From contig JAQUTL010000001.1 in the NCBI GenBank assembly GCA_028709805.1, positions 248,001 to 312,000 on the forward strand: a DNA stretch of 64,000 bases, written 5' to 3'. A model generated the notes under the pieces. The model worked only from the letters and a program-made list of their open reading frames with translations. It did not search any database and was not told where the DNA came from. A program made the position numbers and the translations under genes. This document shows, one piece after another, positions 27,067 through 36,322 of the stretch. Position 1 is the stretch's first letter. Each line of letters starts with the position of its first letter. The DNA is from Victivallaceae bacterium. GTDB taxonomy: Bacteria > Verrucomicrobiota > Lentisphaeria > Victivallales > Victivallaceae.

Positions 27067-27687
27067 ATGGCATTTGCAAACGAAATGGAAAAGATGAGCT
27101 ACACTCTCGGGCTGGACATGGCGAATTACATGGCTCAGCTGCCGGTCAAGGTTGATTTGACCGTGGCGGCGCGGGCGATGATGGACGCGGTGGCCGGAAA
27201 ACCGGAGATTACCGAAGAGGAATATCACAAGAACATGCAGAAGTTCCAGCAGGAAATGCAGGAAAAAGCGCAGAGCCGCCTGTCGGAGGTCGCCGCGAAG
27301 AACCTTGAGGAAGGCAACCGGTTTCTGGCCGAGAACGCCAAGGCCGAAGGCGTGAAGACCACTGCGTCGGGACTTCAGTATGTTGTGGTCAAGGAGGGCG
27401 ACGGCGCGACTCCGGCCGCCGACAGCAAAGTGAAGGTTCACTACGAAGGAAAGCTGATCGACGGTCGGGTGTTCGACAGTTCGGTGGCGCGCGGCGAACC
27501 GGCGGTATTCGGCGTCAATCAGGTGATTCCCGGCTGGACCGAGGCGCTGCAGCTGATGAAGGCCGGTTCAAAATACAAGCTGTTCATTCCGTCCGGGATC
27601 GCCTATGGCGAGCGCGGCGCCGGGCAGGTGATCCCGCCCAACGCCACGCTGGTGTTTGAGGTGGAACTGCTCGACGTGGTCAAATAA
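27067..27687 (+). CDS. FKBP-type peptidyl-prolyl isomerase, FkpA/Mip-like
   Basis: A 206-residue isomerase. Residues 1 to about 95 form the Mip/FkpA helical dimerisation domain (SYTLGLDMANYM), followed by the linker TASGLQYVVVKEGDG and the FKBP domain with VHYEGKLIDGRVFDSS, GWTEALQLMKAG and PSGIAYGERG. No signal peptide is present, unlike periplasmic FkpA, so it appears cytoplasmic. The start at 27067 has AAGGAG 6 bases upstream; the frame opens earlier but overlaps DUF486. Its last 8 bases overlap the convergent DUF6259-like gene. Confidence 0.93.
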   Translation: MAFANEMEKMSYTLGLDMANYMAQLPVKVDLTVAARAMMDAVAGKPEITEEEYHKNMQKFQQEMQEKAQSRLSEVAAKNLEEGNRFLAENAKAEGVKTTASGLQYVVVKEGDGATPAADSKVKVHYEGKLIDGRVFDSSVARGEPAVFGVNQVIPGWTEALQLMKAGSKYKLFIPSGIAYGERGAGQVIPPNATLVFEVELLDVVK

Positions 27688-29503
27688 GTTTTTTGACGTA
27701 CGAGCGCGGCGGAATTTCTCCTGAGATTCCGCCGCATTTGTATTTTTGCGGCAACGAGGTGTAATTCAGCATGAACAACGCCTTTTCTCCATTCGGACTT
27801 TCCCACAGCGAATGGAGGATGACCGGCATATGCCTGGACACGGTGCGGTAACTGCCTTCCTCGGTGAAGATGAAGCGGATGATGAATGTAACGTCATGCT
27901 TCCCGCATTCAAGCAGCGGCGGCCGGAGCATGGCGCCGTCGAACAGCCACTCGCGGTTGGCGTGATAAAGTTTTGCGGTGTCGCAGATGAATTTATAGCG
28001 GTCGGCCAGCTTGGGGTCGTCAAGATGTTCCTGGCGCAGATTGGCCACCATCGGCTGCTGACCCCAGATCAGCGAACGGCCGAGTTCCACGAAAAACTGG
28101 TCGGGCGCGATTTTGTTCCAGTCCATCTCATGTTTCCATTTGCCCTCCTGCGGCCACAGCGAGTCGAACGGCGGAACGCCGTCGATATGGGCGCTGGAGC
28201 CGTACATGGCGCAGTCGCCGTGATGAACAGCGGAGAAGGCCGGAACAAATTCAAACGGCGGCAGCACGCCGTAGCGTTCGCCGGAGGGGGACATCACGGA
28301 GATCACCGAATCGACCAGATCCATGTAGGTTTCATTGCAGTCCTCGGTTGAAATCAGCAGGGACGGCAGTTTGGCGTGAAGGTCGCGCAACAGCCGGCGG
28401 TATCCCCCGGCCATATAGGAACCGCCGCCCGGAGCGTGCGGATGGTCTGGATTGTAGCAGAACTGCATGGTGGCGCAGCCGATCATATCCACATAGATGC
28501 CTTCGAGTCCGCAGGCGGCGAGCAGTGATATCTGTTCAAGCAGTTTGGCGCGGAATTTTTCGGCGCAGCCGCACATGTACGCCATCGGATGCTTCATGAA
28601 AACGTTGAAACTGGTGGCGACCATTTCGCCGTTTTCGTCTTTGATCACGCCCTCGGAACCGCCTTGAGACCAGTCGTCGTTCAAGGTGTCCCAAAGAAAG
28701 CCGTTGGTATAGACCTGGGTGAAGATGCCGGAGCGTTTGAGCCGGGCAAGGGCGGCAGTGAATTTTTCCACGCCTTCGCGCGGGGGATAGTAGTCGGGAT
28801 AACCGGTGTCGTAGGGATTTTTGTGATACCAGTACCAGTCGAGGGCGACCGGGACGCCGGAGTCGGCCTGCAAGCGCTCGGCCGGCGGAATGACATTGTC
28901 GGCCCGGTCGCGGTTCCAGAGCCACATGGCGATGTCGCGCAGCGGCGTGGATGCGCGGAGTTTTTTGAGCGGCCGGCAGTTGTGCTTATAGAGCATGGCG
29001 GCGTCAAACCAGTTGCCGGAAAACGGTTTAAGCTCAACGGAAAACGGCATTTCAGAAGAATATGAAACAATATCGAAATGCAGGGTTTTGCGGTCAGCCG
29101 AACGATAGATGTCGGCCGACTTGGAAAAGCATTCGCTGTCGTTGATTCCGATATAGAGATGCGGATTCATGACCGCGGCGAATTTCATGGATCGGAACCG
29201 GGTTTCGTAAATATAGTCCGGATTGTCTGGTCGGAAGGTGAATTCCGGAGTGGAGACAAGTCCGGTGACCAGCAGTCCCTGACTTTCGGAAAGCAGAACG
29301 GCGGTGTCGTCGGTCATTTCCAGCTCGATTGCCGGAAACACGATCCGGACGATGGAAAGTTCCGGCGGCACATTGCGGCAGACCAGCCGCCGGCCGCCGC
29401 CGCACTCTTCGATTGCAACGTCAAAAAGCGGTGCGCTCTCCGGCGTTATCTCGGTTGTCGCCCCATTTCCGTTCCGGACGGCGATTCTCCATGAACACTT
29501 CAT
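27680..29503 (-). CDS. DUF6259-like putative glycoside hydrolase
   Basis: A 607-residue protein with an N-terminal beta domain (1 to about 170) and a TIM-barrel-like middle: DIAMWLWNRDRADN, PVALDWYWYHKNPYDTGYPD, FTQVYTNGFLWD, GLEGIYVDMIG and SLLISTEDCNE. Acidic candidates for catalysis are the Asp of YVDMIG and the Glu of STEDCN. The pattern recalls DUF6259 proteins, which resemble GH families but lack proven activity as far as I know. No signal peptide is present. I start at ATG 29503 because GGAGG lies 9 bases upstream; the open frame extends to 29761 without support. Divergent from the CE7 esterase. Confidence 0.7.
   Translation of the reverse strand: MKCSWRIAVRNGNGATTEITPESAPLFDVAIEECGGGRRLVCRNVPPELSIVRIVFPAIELEMTDDTAVLLSESQGLLVTGLVSTPEFTFRPDNPDYIYETRFRSMKFAAVMNPHLYIGINDSECFSKSADIYRSADRKTLHFDIVSYSSEMPFSVELKPFSGNWFDAAMLYKHNCRPLKKLRASTPLRDIAMWLWNRDRADNVIPPAERLQADSGVPVALDWYWYHKNPYDTGYPDYYPPREGVEKFTAALARLKRSGIFTQVYTNGFLWDTLNDDWSQGGSEGVIKDENGEMVATSFNVFMKHPMAYMCGCAEKFRAKLLEQISLLAACGLEGIYVDMIGCATMQFCYNPDHPHAPGGGSYMAGGYRRLLRDLHAKLPSLLISTEDCNETYMDLVDSVISVMSPSGERYGVLPPFEFVPAFSAVHHGDCAMYGSSAHIDGVPPFDSLWPQEGKWKHEMDWNKIAPDQFFVELGRSLIWGQQPMVANLRQEHLDDPKLADRYKFICDTAKLYHANREWLFDGAMLRPPLLECGKHDVTFIIRFIFTEEGSYRTVSRHMPVILHSLWESPNGEKALFMLNYTSLPQKYKCGGISGEIPPRSYVKKLI
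27706..27735 (+). terminator. Hairpin terminator for the FKBP transcript inside the convergent gene
   Basis: GCGGCGGAAT (27706-27715) pairs perfectly with ATTCCGCCGC (27726-27735) around a 10-base loop, and a T-rich stretch follows (27736-27747). It lies 18 bases past the FKBP stop, within the last codons of the minus-strand DUF6259-like gene, so one sequence serves as coding and terminator DNA. Confidence 0.7.
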
Positions 29504-29540
29504 GATGGTCATTCCTCCCTGATTTTCCTGGTAATTTAGC

Positions 29541-29569
29541 TTGACAAACGGTTTTATCAATGTTCTATT
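29541..29569 (+). promoter_or_regulatory. Promoter of the CE7 esterase
   Basis: Consensus -35 TTGACA (29541-29546), 17-base spacer, -10 TCTATT (29564-29569), 31 bases before the start codon. Confidence 0.6.
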
Positions 29570-29600
29570 AAATAAAATTAACCATTTTGAAAGGGAAACT

Positions 29601-30908
29601 ATGAACAGGATATGTCTTGGCGGCATGCTGCTCTTCGGGCTGAACGCGGCGGTCGCTGGAGCGGAATATTTCACACAGTATGAAAAAGACACTTTTAGAA
29701 AGAAGGACGATACCTCTTCGGCGCTCTCCGTAGTGGTGACTCCGGAGCGTTCCGGCGCCATTTACCGGTGCGGCGAGACCGCGGTGATGAAAATCGCGGT
29801 CACCGGTCTGGACGAAGGCGTGGCGGCGGTGGACATCCAGCGGGAAGCGCGCGGCGTCGAACAGTTTGAACGCCGTTTCACCGACGGCGCATTCACCGTT
29901 GACATAACCTCGGAAATCCCGGAGTTCGTCACCTGCGCGGTGACGGTTGAAAACAACGGAGTCAAAACGTCAAAGGCGGCGACGGTGGGATTTTCTCCGG
30001 AGGAGATTGTTCCGGCGCAGGTTGAGCCTGATGACTTCATGAACTTCTGGACCTCCGCGATTGCCGCCGCCGGACGCGACATTCCGCTGGACGCCAAACT
30101 GGTGAAGATCGACCGGCTTTCGGACGAGTTGGCCGACACATACAGCATCAATTTCGCCAACATCAATTCCACCCGCATGTACGGTTATATCTGCGTACCG
30201 AAGAAGCCGGGCAAATATCCGGCGTTCTTCGCCATTCCCGGCGCCGGCTCCGGGTTTACCGACGTTCCGGCTGAATTTCCGCGCGGCAAGGCAATCGCCA
30301 TGGTGGTCAACGTCCATGATTTTGAGATTGAGCCGGCCACCGCCGAACAGCGCTACGCCGAACTCAACCGCGACGGCATCTATATAATCAAAGGCATGGA
30401 GAGCCGCGAAAAATATTATTATTACCGCACAATCATCGGTCTTGCCCGCGGCGTCGCCTATCTTGCCGGACGCGACGAATGGGACGGAAAACATCTGCTG
30501 ATATGGGGGTCGAGTCAGGGCGGCGCGATGGCGCTTGCCACCTGCGCGCTGAATGCCGACAAGGTCACCGCCGCCGCGCTCAATGTTCCGGCGATGTGCG
30601 ATTTTGCCGGCTGGAAAGTCGGCCGACGTCCGGTTTGGCCGACGCAGCTTTATTTGGCAAAACAGTTTGATGAAACGCTGCAATATTATGACGGCGTGAA
30701 TTTTGCGCGTCATATTGAATGCCCGGTGATCTGCGGCGTCGGACTGATGGATGTCACCTGTCCGCCGGCTTCGGTCTTCGCCATGTACAATATCCTAAAG
30801 ACGCCGAAATCGATGTGGGTTTCGCCGTGGATGGGTCATGATTTTGACCCGGAATATTCAAAATTCCGGGTGGACTGGGTACGCGAACATCTGCTGGATG
30901 AAAAATAA
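29601..30908 (+). CDS. Secreted CE7-type acetyl xylan esterase (AXE1 family)
   Basis: A 435-residue alpha/beta hydrolase with a signal peptide (1 to about 20, ending AVAG). After an N-terminal Ig-like beta domain comes the AXE1 fold. The nucleophile motif is GSSQGG (Ser305), with Asp384 in GLMDVTCPP and His413 in WMGHDF completing the triad; RDEWDGKHLLIWG is typical of the family. CE7 enzymes remove acetyl groups from xylo-oligosaccharides and cephalosporin-like esters. The start has AAAGGG about 6 bases upstream. It is followed by a strong terminator and pairs divergently with the DUF6259-like gene. Confidence 0.9.
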   Translation: MNRICLGGMLLFGLNAAVAGAEYFTQYEKDTFRKKDDTSSALSVVVTPERSGAIYRCGETAVMKIAVTGLDEGVAAVDIQREARGVEQFERRFTDGAFTVDITSEIPEFVTCAVTVENNGVKTSKAATVGFSPEEIVPAQVEPDDFMNFWTSAIAAAGRDIPLDAKLVKIDRLSDELADTYSINFANINSTRMYGYICVPKKPGKYPAFFAIPGAGSGFTDVPAEFPRGKAIAMVVNVHDFEIEPATAEQRYAELNRDGIYIIKGMESREKYYYYRTIIGLARGVAYLAGRDEWDGKHLLIWGSSQGGAMALATCALNADKVTAAALNVPAMCDFAGWKVGRRPVWPTQLYLAKQFDETLQYYDGVNFARHIECPVICGVGLMDVTCPPASVFAMYNILKTPKSMWVSPWMGHDFDPEYSKFRVDWVREHLLDEK

Positions 30909-30928
30909 GAGCTGAATCTGAAAACCTG

Positions 30929-30968
30929 AAAAGCAGTCCGCGCCGATATTCCGCGCGGACTGCTTTTT
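30929..30968 (+). terminator. Strong intrinsic terminator after the esterase
   Basis: A 14-bp perfect stem, AAAGCAGTCCGCGC against GCGCGGACTGCTTT, with a 9-base loop and a run of T residues. It lies between the esterase stop and the convergent TRIC gene, and could act in both directions. Confidence 0.92.
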
Positions 30969-30994
30969 TATGGCCGTGAAAGAATGGCGGGCCG

Positions 30995-31621
30995 TTATTC
31001 CGGGCGCGCCGCCGCGGCTCCGGCTCTGGGCAGCTGGATCTTATAATGGAACGCGGTCAGCCGGATCGCCGTAACCAGAAACGACACAATGAGAAAATTT
31101 GCGTAATGCGGCAGTCCGGTGTCGATCAGAAACAGATAAACCACGCCGCCGATCAAACTGGCGGTGGCGTAGAAGTCGCGCCGCAAAACTTCCGGCACTG
31201 TGCCGACCAGCACGTCGCGCAGCATGCCGCCGCCGACGGCGGTCAGGGTTCCTGTAAGCACCACGCCGACCGGCGCCAGGTCGTAATTGACGCCTTTTGC
31301 CGCGCCCAGCACGGTGAAAACCCCCAGCCCGACAGCGTCGCAAACCGTGATGATATGGCGGCTGTCCATGATTTTTCCGGACATGAAGAACACCGTCACA
31401 CCGGCGGCAATGCAAAGTATGAGATAACTTTCGCTGGTCAGCGCGGCCGCCGGAGTGGCGCCGATGATCGCGTCGCGCATCATGCCGCCGCCGACGCCGA
31501 CCGCGCAGGAGAGCACCACCACTCCGAGCAGATCGAATTTCGCCTTGACGCCGCGGACCGCGCCGGTGACGGCGAAAACCGCGGTGCCGAAAAGATCAAA
31601 GATCGTGATCAGCTGATCCAT
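30995..31621 (-). CDS. TRIC-family (UPF0126) membrane channel
   Basis: A 208-residue inner-membrane protein with about seven hydrophobic helices arranged as two repeats. Each repeat carries the hallmark GGGMxRD, seen as GVGGGMMRDAIIG and AVGGGMLRDVLVG. Prokaryotic TRIC proteins form trimeric cation channels; the bacterial YicG/YadS branch is poorly characterised. It begins 4 bases after the stop of the lactate-dehydrogenase-like flavoprotein gene, with GGAG in that gene's last codons, so it is probably co-transcribed with the etf genes. Confidence 0.92.
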   Translation of the reverse strand: MDQLITIFDLFGTAVFAVTGAVRGVKAKFDLLGVVVLSCAVGVGGGMMRDAIIGATPAAALTSESYLILCIAAGVTVFFMSGKIMDSRHIITVCDAVGLGVFTVLGAAKGVNYDLAPVGVVLTGTLTAVGGGMLRDVLVGTVPEVLRRDFYATASLIGGVVYLFLIDTGLPHYANFLIVSFLVTAIRLTAFHYKIQLPRAGAAAARPE

Positions 31622-31625
31622 GTTT

Positions 31626-33035
31626 TCAGGCTCCGGGAATTACTTTGGACGGATTCAGGAGATTGTCCGGGTCGAACGTCTTCTTTATTCCGGAAAGCAG
31701 GCGCAGGGCGGCCGGCGACAGCGTTTCGGCAAAGTAGTTTTTTTTGGCGAAGCCGATGCCGTGTTCGCCGGAAACCTGGCCGCGCAGTTCGCGCGCTTTG
31801 GCGTACAATTCTTCGAACACCGCAGACAGCGTGCGCGTCCACTCCTCCGCGTTGAGTTCATCGCGCAGAACGTAGATGTGCAGATTGCCGTCTCCGGCGT
31901 GGCCGAAACTGCGGATGCGCACGCCGTAGCGCTTCTGAAGTTCGCGGGTGAACAGCACCAGTTCGGCCACATGGCCGCGCGGCACCACAACGTCGCATTC
32001 GTCCATTTCGGTGGTCGAAGCCTTGATCGCCTCAAGGAAGGCGCCGCGGGCGGCCCAGAGCGATTCGTTGCGCTCCGGCGTGTCGGAGATGAATGCGTCC
32101 GGCGCGCCGCAGGCGATACAGGTTTCGGCGGCGGCGCGGCAGGCGGTCTCCACCTCGGCTTTTTCCGCACCGTCGAAAGTCAGCAGCAAATAGGCGTCGG
32201 CGGAGTGGTCGGGGAATTTGCGGAGCAGGAATTTTTCGGCGGCGAGGATCACTTCGCGCTCCATAAATTCCACCGCGGTCGGGGTCGAAGCTGCCCGGAT
32301 CACCTTCGGCACCGTTTCAATCGCGGTGACCAGATCGGGAAACGGGATCAGCAGACTGACCCGGCATTTCGGCAGCGGCAGCAGCCGCAGCACCGCCCTG
32401 GTGACGATCGCCAGCGTGCCTTCCGAGCCGACGATCAGGTCTTTCAGGCTGTATCCGGAACTGTTTTTCACCACTTTTCCGCCGAATTCGACGATTTCGC
32501 CGGACGGCAGCACCGCCTCGACGCCGCGCACATAGTCGCGGGTGACGCCGTATTTGACGGCGCGCATTCCTCCGGCGTTGGTGCTGATGTTGCCGCCGAT
32601 GGTGGCGGTCTTTTCGCCGGGATCCGGCGGATAGAAAAAGCCGCGTTCCTCAACATATTTAGCCACATCCATCAGCAGTACGCCGGGTTCAAGCGTCAGC
32701 GTCATATTGGTTTCGTCGAGTCCGAGTATCCGGTTCATGGAGCTGAGGTCAAGCAGGATGCCGCCGCAGAGCGGAACCGCGCCGCCGACCAGTCCGGTTC
32801 CCTGTCCGCGCGGTGTGACCGGGATTTTCCGCGCGGCGGCAAAGCGCATCACCGCCGAGACTTCGGCGGTCGACTTGGGGCGGACCAGCACCTCCGGCCG
32901 GCTTCTGGTGCCGGAGAGTTCGTCGTGACAGTAATCTTCTCCGACTTCGGCGCCGGCGACAACGCGGCGCTCATCGCATATTTCAACGAGTTTTTCAATG
33001 TCTTCGCCGGTTATTTTCTGGTAGATGGGATTCAT
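31626..33035 (-). CDS. GlcD-type FAD lactate/2-hydroxyacid dehydrogenase (LctD-like)
   Basis: A 469-residue flavoprotein of the FAD/PCMH plus FAD-oxidase-C type. Motifs include [19 protein letters not shown] (PP-loop), [29 protein letters not shown], and the C-terminal [12 protein letters not shown] and GEHGIG. With EtfB and ferredoxin-type EtfA directly upstream, the set matches LctBCD of Acetobacterium woodii, which oxidises lactate with NAD+ while consuming reduced ferredoxin. Glycolate or another 2-hydroxyacid is the alternative substrate. I start at ATG 33035 within an ATGA shared with etfA; upstream extension is shadow sequence. Confidence 0.85.
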   Translation of the reverse strand: MNPIYQKITGEDIEKLVEICDERRVVAGAEVGEDYCHDELSGTRSRPEVLVRPKSTAEVSAVMRFAAARKIPVTPRGQGTGLVGGAVPLCGGILLDLSSMNRILGLDETNMTLTLEPGVLLMDVAKYVEERGFFYPPDPGEKTATIGGNISTNAGGMRAVKYGVTRDYVRGVEAVLPSGEIVEFGGKVVKNSSGYSLKDLIVGSEGTLAIVTRAVLRLLPLPKCRVSLLIPFPDLVTAIETVPKVIRAASTPTAVEFMEREVILAAEKFLLRKFPDHSADAYLLLTFDGAEKAEVETACRAAAETCIACGAPDAFISDTPERNESLWAARGAFLEAIKASTTEMDECDVVVPRGHVAELVLFTRELQKRYGVRIRSFGHAGDGNLHIYVLRDELNAEEWTRTLSAVFEELYAKARELRGQVSGEHGIGFAKKNYFAETLSPAALRLLSGIKKTFDPDNLLNPSKVIPGA

Positions 33036-34228
33036 TTCGCCGCAGCTCCTGTTTCGATTTTTGCGATGAGTTCTGGGACAATCCGGTAGATGTCGTCCAC
33101 AATCGCCACGTCGGCGATTTTGAAGATGGGGGCGTCCGGGTCGGAATTGATCGCCACGATCAGCTCGGAGCCGTTCATTCCGGCCGCGAACTGGATGGCG
33201 CCGGACACGCCGCAGGTGATGATGAGTTTGGGTTTTACGGTGCGTCCGCTCAGCCCGATCTGCATTTTCGGATTGCACCATCCGGCTTCCACCAGTGCGC
33301 GGGTCGAAGCGAGGCGGCCGTTGAGCAGTCCGGCCAGTTTTTCCAGCATGGAGAGGTCTTCAGGCCGTTTTACACCGCGGCCGGCGGCGATCAGCACATC
33401 GGCCTCTTCAATGCCGGTCTCGCGGCTTTTTTCCGTGGCGGCGAGGATGGCGACCGCCGATTTGAGCTGTGCGGCGGCAAGCGTTCGCATGGTTACTTTG
33501 CCGTTCGGCTCGCGTTTTGGCGGAATCGGAAATATTTTGTAGCGGACGGTGGCGAACTGCGGCCGGCGGTTCGGCGTGCCGATGTGAGCCATGATGTTGC
33601 CGCCGTAGGCGGGACGAATCTGTTCGAGGTCGGTATCGGGTGAAATGTCCAGAAACGTGCAGTCGGCGGTCAGCCCGGTGCGGAACCGGGCGGCGGCGCG
33701 CGGCGCCAGACTGCGGCCGGACTGGGTGCCGCCGACCAGCACAACCGCCGGACGGCGGAAGTTGATGAAATCGGTTAAAGCATTGGTATACGGTTCGATC
33801 AGAAAATTTTCGAGTTCAGGCGCGTCGTAGCACACCACTTCGTCGGCGCCGTAGGACAGAAGCTCGTTGGCCAGCGGTTTGATGTTGTGCCCGGCCAGCA
33901 TGCAGATTGTCGGCTGACCGACTTTCCCGGCCAGTTCGCCGGCCTTTCCGAGCAGTTCAAATGTGACCGGATGTATGCGCCCTTCGACCAGCTCCGCAAC
34001 CACGGCCACGCCGCGCCATTGCGATTTGTCGATCGGCGGCTCGGCGTCGTCCTCCACAAGCTCGAACGCGCCGCCGCCATTTTTGACGCAGATGCGGCAC
34101 ATCCGGCATCCGGAGTTGATTTCAAGTGTTCCGTCGCTGTGACATTCGATTGCGCCGAACGGACACAGCGCGGCGAGTTTTTCCGGATCGGTTGCTTTTT
34201 CCCTGATTATTGCGATATGCGCGGACAT
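33032..34228 (-). CDS. etfA: Electron transfer flavoprotein alpha subunit with N-terminal ferredoxin-like domain
   Basis: A 398-residue EtfA, about 80 longer than housekeeping EtfA. The extra N-terminal domain holds cysteines for one cluster: C22 in [10 protein letters not shown] and C41, C44, C47 in [11 protein letters not shown]. The Etf core follows ([27 protein letters not shown] divided over two strands), then the FAD domain with [13 protein letters not shown]-like [19 protein letters not shown] and [12 protein letters not shown]. This architecture is known from LctC and some Caffeyl-CoA-type bifurcating Etf proteins. It follows etfB by 8 bases. Confidence 0.9.
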   Translation of the reverse strand: MSAHIAIIREKATDPEKLAALCPFGAIECHSDGTLEINSGCRMCRICVKNGGGAFELVEDDAEPPIDKSQWRGVAVVAELVEGRIHPVTFELLGKAGELAGKVGQPTICMLAGHNIKPLANELLSYGADEVVCYDAPELENFLIEPYTNALTDFINFRRPAVVLVGGTQSGRSLAPRAAARFRTGLTADCTFLDISPDTDLEQIRPAYGGNIMAHIGTPNRRPQFATVRYKIFPIPPKREPNGKVTMRTLAAAQLKSAVAILAATEKSRETGIEEADVLIAAGRGVKRPEDLSMLEKLAGLLNGRLASTRALVEAGWCNPKMQIGLSGRTVKPKLIITCGVSGAIQFAAGMNGSELIVAINSDPDAPIFKIADVAIVDDIYRIVPELIAKIETGAAAK

Positions 34229-34236
34229 GATGCACC

Positions 34237-35031
34237 CTAAAGTTGTTGAAGAAATTTATGAGCGGTCAGAAGTTGATGGAGTTTGTCCGCCGGAGCGTCA
34301 TTGCCGCTCCATACGATGCGTTCTCCTTTGGCCTCGGGCGGAAATATCCGCTTGACCCGGGTTGGAGAGCCGGAGAGTCCGTAATGTTTTTCGTTTTTGT
34401 CCGGCAGGTCGTCCATTCCGATGCGTGTAATCGGCTGTCCGGCGGTGGCCAGCTTCAATTTGAATGACGGCAGCCGCGGCTCGAATATATTTTTATCCAC
34501 GGTAATCAGGCACGGGAACGGCAGACGGCATCTGGCGGTCTGCAGCGGCCAGTCGATGTCCGCCACGATGGCGTCCTGAGCAATTTCGCAAATGGCGCAG
34601 ACGTTGGTGACATGCGGGATGCCGAGGAACTCGGCAAGCTCGGCGCCGACTTGAGCGGTGTCGCCGTCTGTGGTCTGCCGGCCGCAGACGATCAAATCGA
34701 AGTTTCCGGCGGCACGCAAGCCCTGACTCAGGGTATAGCCGGTAGCCAGAACGTCGGCGCCGCCGAAGCGGCGGTCGGAGAGCAGTACGGCGCGGTCGGC
34801 ACCCATCATGAACGCCTCGCGGAGCACGGCCTCGGCCTGCGGCGGCCCCATGGTGACGGCGGTGAGTTCGGCTCCGGCCGCCTCTTTGATGCGCATCGCG
34901 GTCTCTATGGCGTAGAGATCGAACGGATTCATTTTAGTTGAGGCGCCGTCGCGTTTCAATGTTCCGGTCTCCGGATCGATTTCAACCTGAGCGGTTCCCG
35001 GAACCTGCTTGATGCAGACTGCGATTTTCAT
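34237..35031 (-). CDS. etfB: Electron transfer flavoprotein beta subunit
   Basis: A 264-residue EtfB of usual length. The start reads KIAVCIKQVPGT, followed by MNPFDLYAIETAMRIKEA, AVTMGPPQAE, and the nucleotide-binding VCGRQTTDGDTAQVG. In bifurcating complexes this subunit binds the second FAD near the NADH site; in ordinary Etf it binds AMP. It is first in the etfB-etfA-lctD-TRIC run, with a promoter about 50 bases upstream. Confidence 0.92.
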   Translation of the reverse strand: MKIAVCIKQVPGTAQVEIDPETGTLKRDGASTKMNPFDLYAIETAMRIKEAAGAELTAVTMGPPQAEAVLREAFMMGADRAVLLSDRRFGGADVLATGYTLSQGLRAAGNFDLIVCGRQTTDGDTAQVGAELAEFLGIPHVTNVCAICEIAQDAIVADIDWPLQTARCRLPFPCLITVDKNIFEPRLPSFKLKLATAGQPITRIGMDDLPDKNEKHYGLSGSPTRVKRIFPPEAKGERIVWSGNDAPADKLHQLLTAHKFLQQL

Positions 35032-35079
35032 GACCGATATTCCCCTGTTTTATACCGCGTTTTAATGTCTTGCACGGAT

Positions 35080-35108
35080 AAATTATCACTTAAAACAACT
35101 GTTTTCAA
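35080..35108 (-). promoter_or_regulatory. Promoter of the etfB-etfA-lctD operon
   Basis: Minus strand: -35 TTGAAA (35103-35108), 17-base spacer, -10 TAATTT (35080-35085). The 15-base segment 35077-35091 is identical to 25427-25441 at the ROK promoter. Confidence 0.45.
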
Positions 35109-35158
35109 GCCGGAGCAATTTGATTTCAACGGTTTTAGGCTGTAGTTTAAATGGCTGT

Positions 35159-36292
35159 ATGAAGACAAAAAACAAAAAAATTCTTAAAGTGATTCTCGCG
35201 GTCGTCGGAGGATTGCTGCTGATTGTCGGAGTAATCTGCGTTGAACTCTGGCACGAAATGGGGGAAACTCCGTCCGCTGCGGCTGCGGCGGAATTTGAAG
35301 GGTTGCCCAACTATGCGGACGGCAGGTTCCACAACACGGAGCAGATGGACCAGTCCACTCCGCCGCCGGAGGGCGGAACGGCGGTCGGAAAACGGCCGAA
35401 AATCTGGCGGATGATTTTTGCCGGCAATTCGCCGGAGAAAGAGATCCCGACGGTAAAACTTTCGGCCTCCGATTTTTCCGCCGCGCCAAACAAGGATGCG
35501 GCCGCGGTGCGCTGGTTCGGCCATTCGTCGCTGTTGTTTGAACTCAACGGCGCCAGATTCATGGTTGATCCAGTGTTCGGCAACGCGGCGCCGATACCAT
35601 TTGCCGTCCGGCGCTATGTCGATCCGCCGCTGGTTCGTCGCGACCTGCCCAAACTGGACTTCGTCATCATCACACACGATCACTACGACCATCTTGAATA
35701 TCAGACCATAGCCATGCTGCGCGGCTCGGAGACCGAGTTCATCTGTCCGCTTGGCGTCGGCGCGCGGCTGCGCGGCTGGCTGATCAAGCCGGAGAAGATT
35801 CATGAACTCAACTGGGGGGAAAGTCTGGTGGTCAACGGCGTGATGGTGGCGGCGCGCGAGGCACGCCATTTTTCCGGCCGGACATTCGAGGATCGCAACC
35901 GGACGCTGTGGGCGTCCTTCATTGTCGCCGGCGGCGGTAAAAAACTGTTCATCTCCGGTGACGGCGGCTACGGCGGACATTTCAGCAAAATCGGCGAAGC
36001 CGACGGCCCGTTCGACTATGTTTTTATGGAAATCGACGCATGGAACGGCAACTGGCGGAACAATCATATTTTCCCGGATGACGCGGTGCGCGCGGTGCGC
36101 GAACTGCGCGGCGCAAAAATGGTTCCGGTGCATTGGTCGGTGTTCAATCTGGCCGATCATCCGTGGGATGAGTCGATCGGCATGGTCGCCGCCGCCGCCG
36201 ACCGTGAAGGCGTTGAACTGGTCACCCCGGTGATCGGGGCAAAACTTGACCTGAACATCCCGGAATCCGAACGCTGGTGGCTTGACCGGTGA
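35159..36292 (+). CDS. Membrane-anchored MBL-fold metallo-hydrolase (UlaG/NAPE-PLD-like)
   Basis: About 377 residues. An N-terminal transmembrane anchor (about 7-30) is followed by a linker and a metallo-beta-lactamase fold: WFGHSSLLFELNGARFMVDP, the metal motif THDHYDHLE, ARHFSGRT, ISGDGGYGGHF and a late VPVHWSVF. This is the pattern of the lipid- or phosphodiester-hydrolysing NAPE-PLD/RomA-like group. I choose ATG 35159 because the anchor begins there; a TTG at 35120 has GGAG only 4 bases away and would add 13 odd residues. Its outer-leaflet active site is inferred from the anchor orientation. Confidence 0.82.
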   Translation: MKTKNKKILKVILAVVGGLLLIVGVICVELWHEMGETPSAAAAAEFEGLPNYADGRFHNTEQMDQSTPPPEGGTAVGKRPKIWRMIFAGNSPEKEIPTVKLSASDFSAAPNKDAAAVRWFGHSSLLFELNGARFMVDPVFGNAAPIPFAVRRYVDPPLVRRDLPKLDFVIITHDHYDHLEYQTIAMLRGSETEFICPLGVGARLRGWLIKPEKIHELNWGESLVVNGVMVAAREARHFSGRTFEDRNRTLWASFIVAGGGKKLFISGDGGYGGHFSKIGEADGPFDYVFMEIDAWNGNWRNNHIFPDDAVRAVRELRGAKMVPVHWSVFNLADHPWDESIGMVAAAADREGVELVTPVIGAKLDLNIPESERWWLDR

Positions 36293-36322
36293 AGCGCAAT
36301 CGCATGGCGGAACAATAGCGGT

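Noticed and set aside
35120-35161. TTG start at 35120 for the MBL hydrolase
   Set aside because: The GGAG is only 4 bases away and the added residues would precede a clean membrane anchor that begins at ATG 35159.
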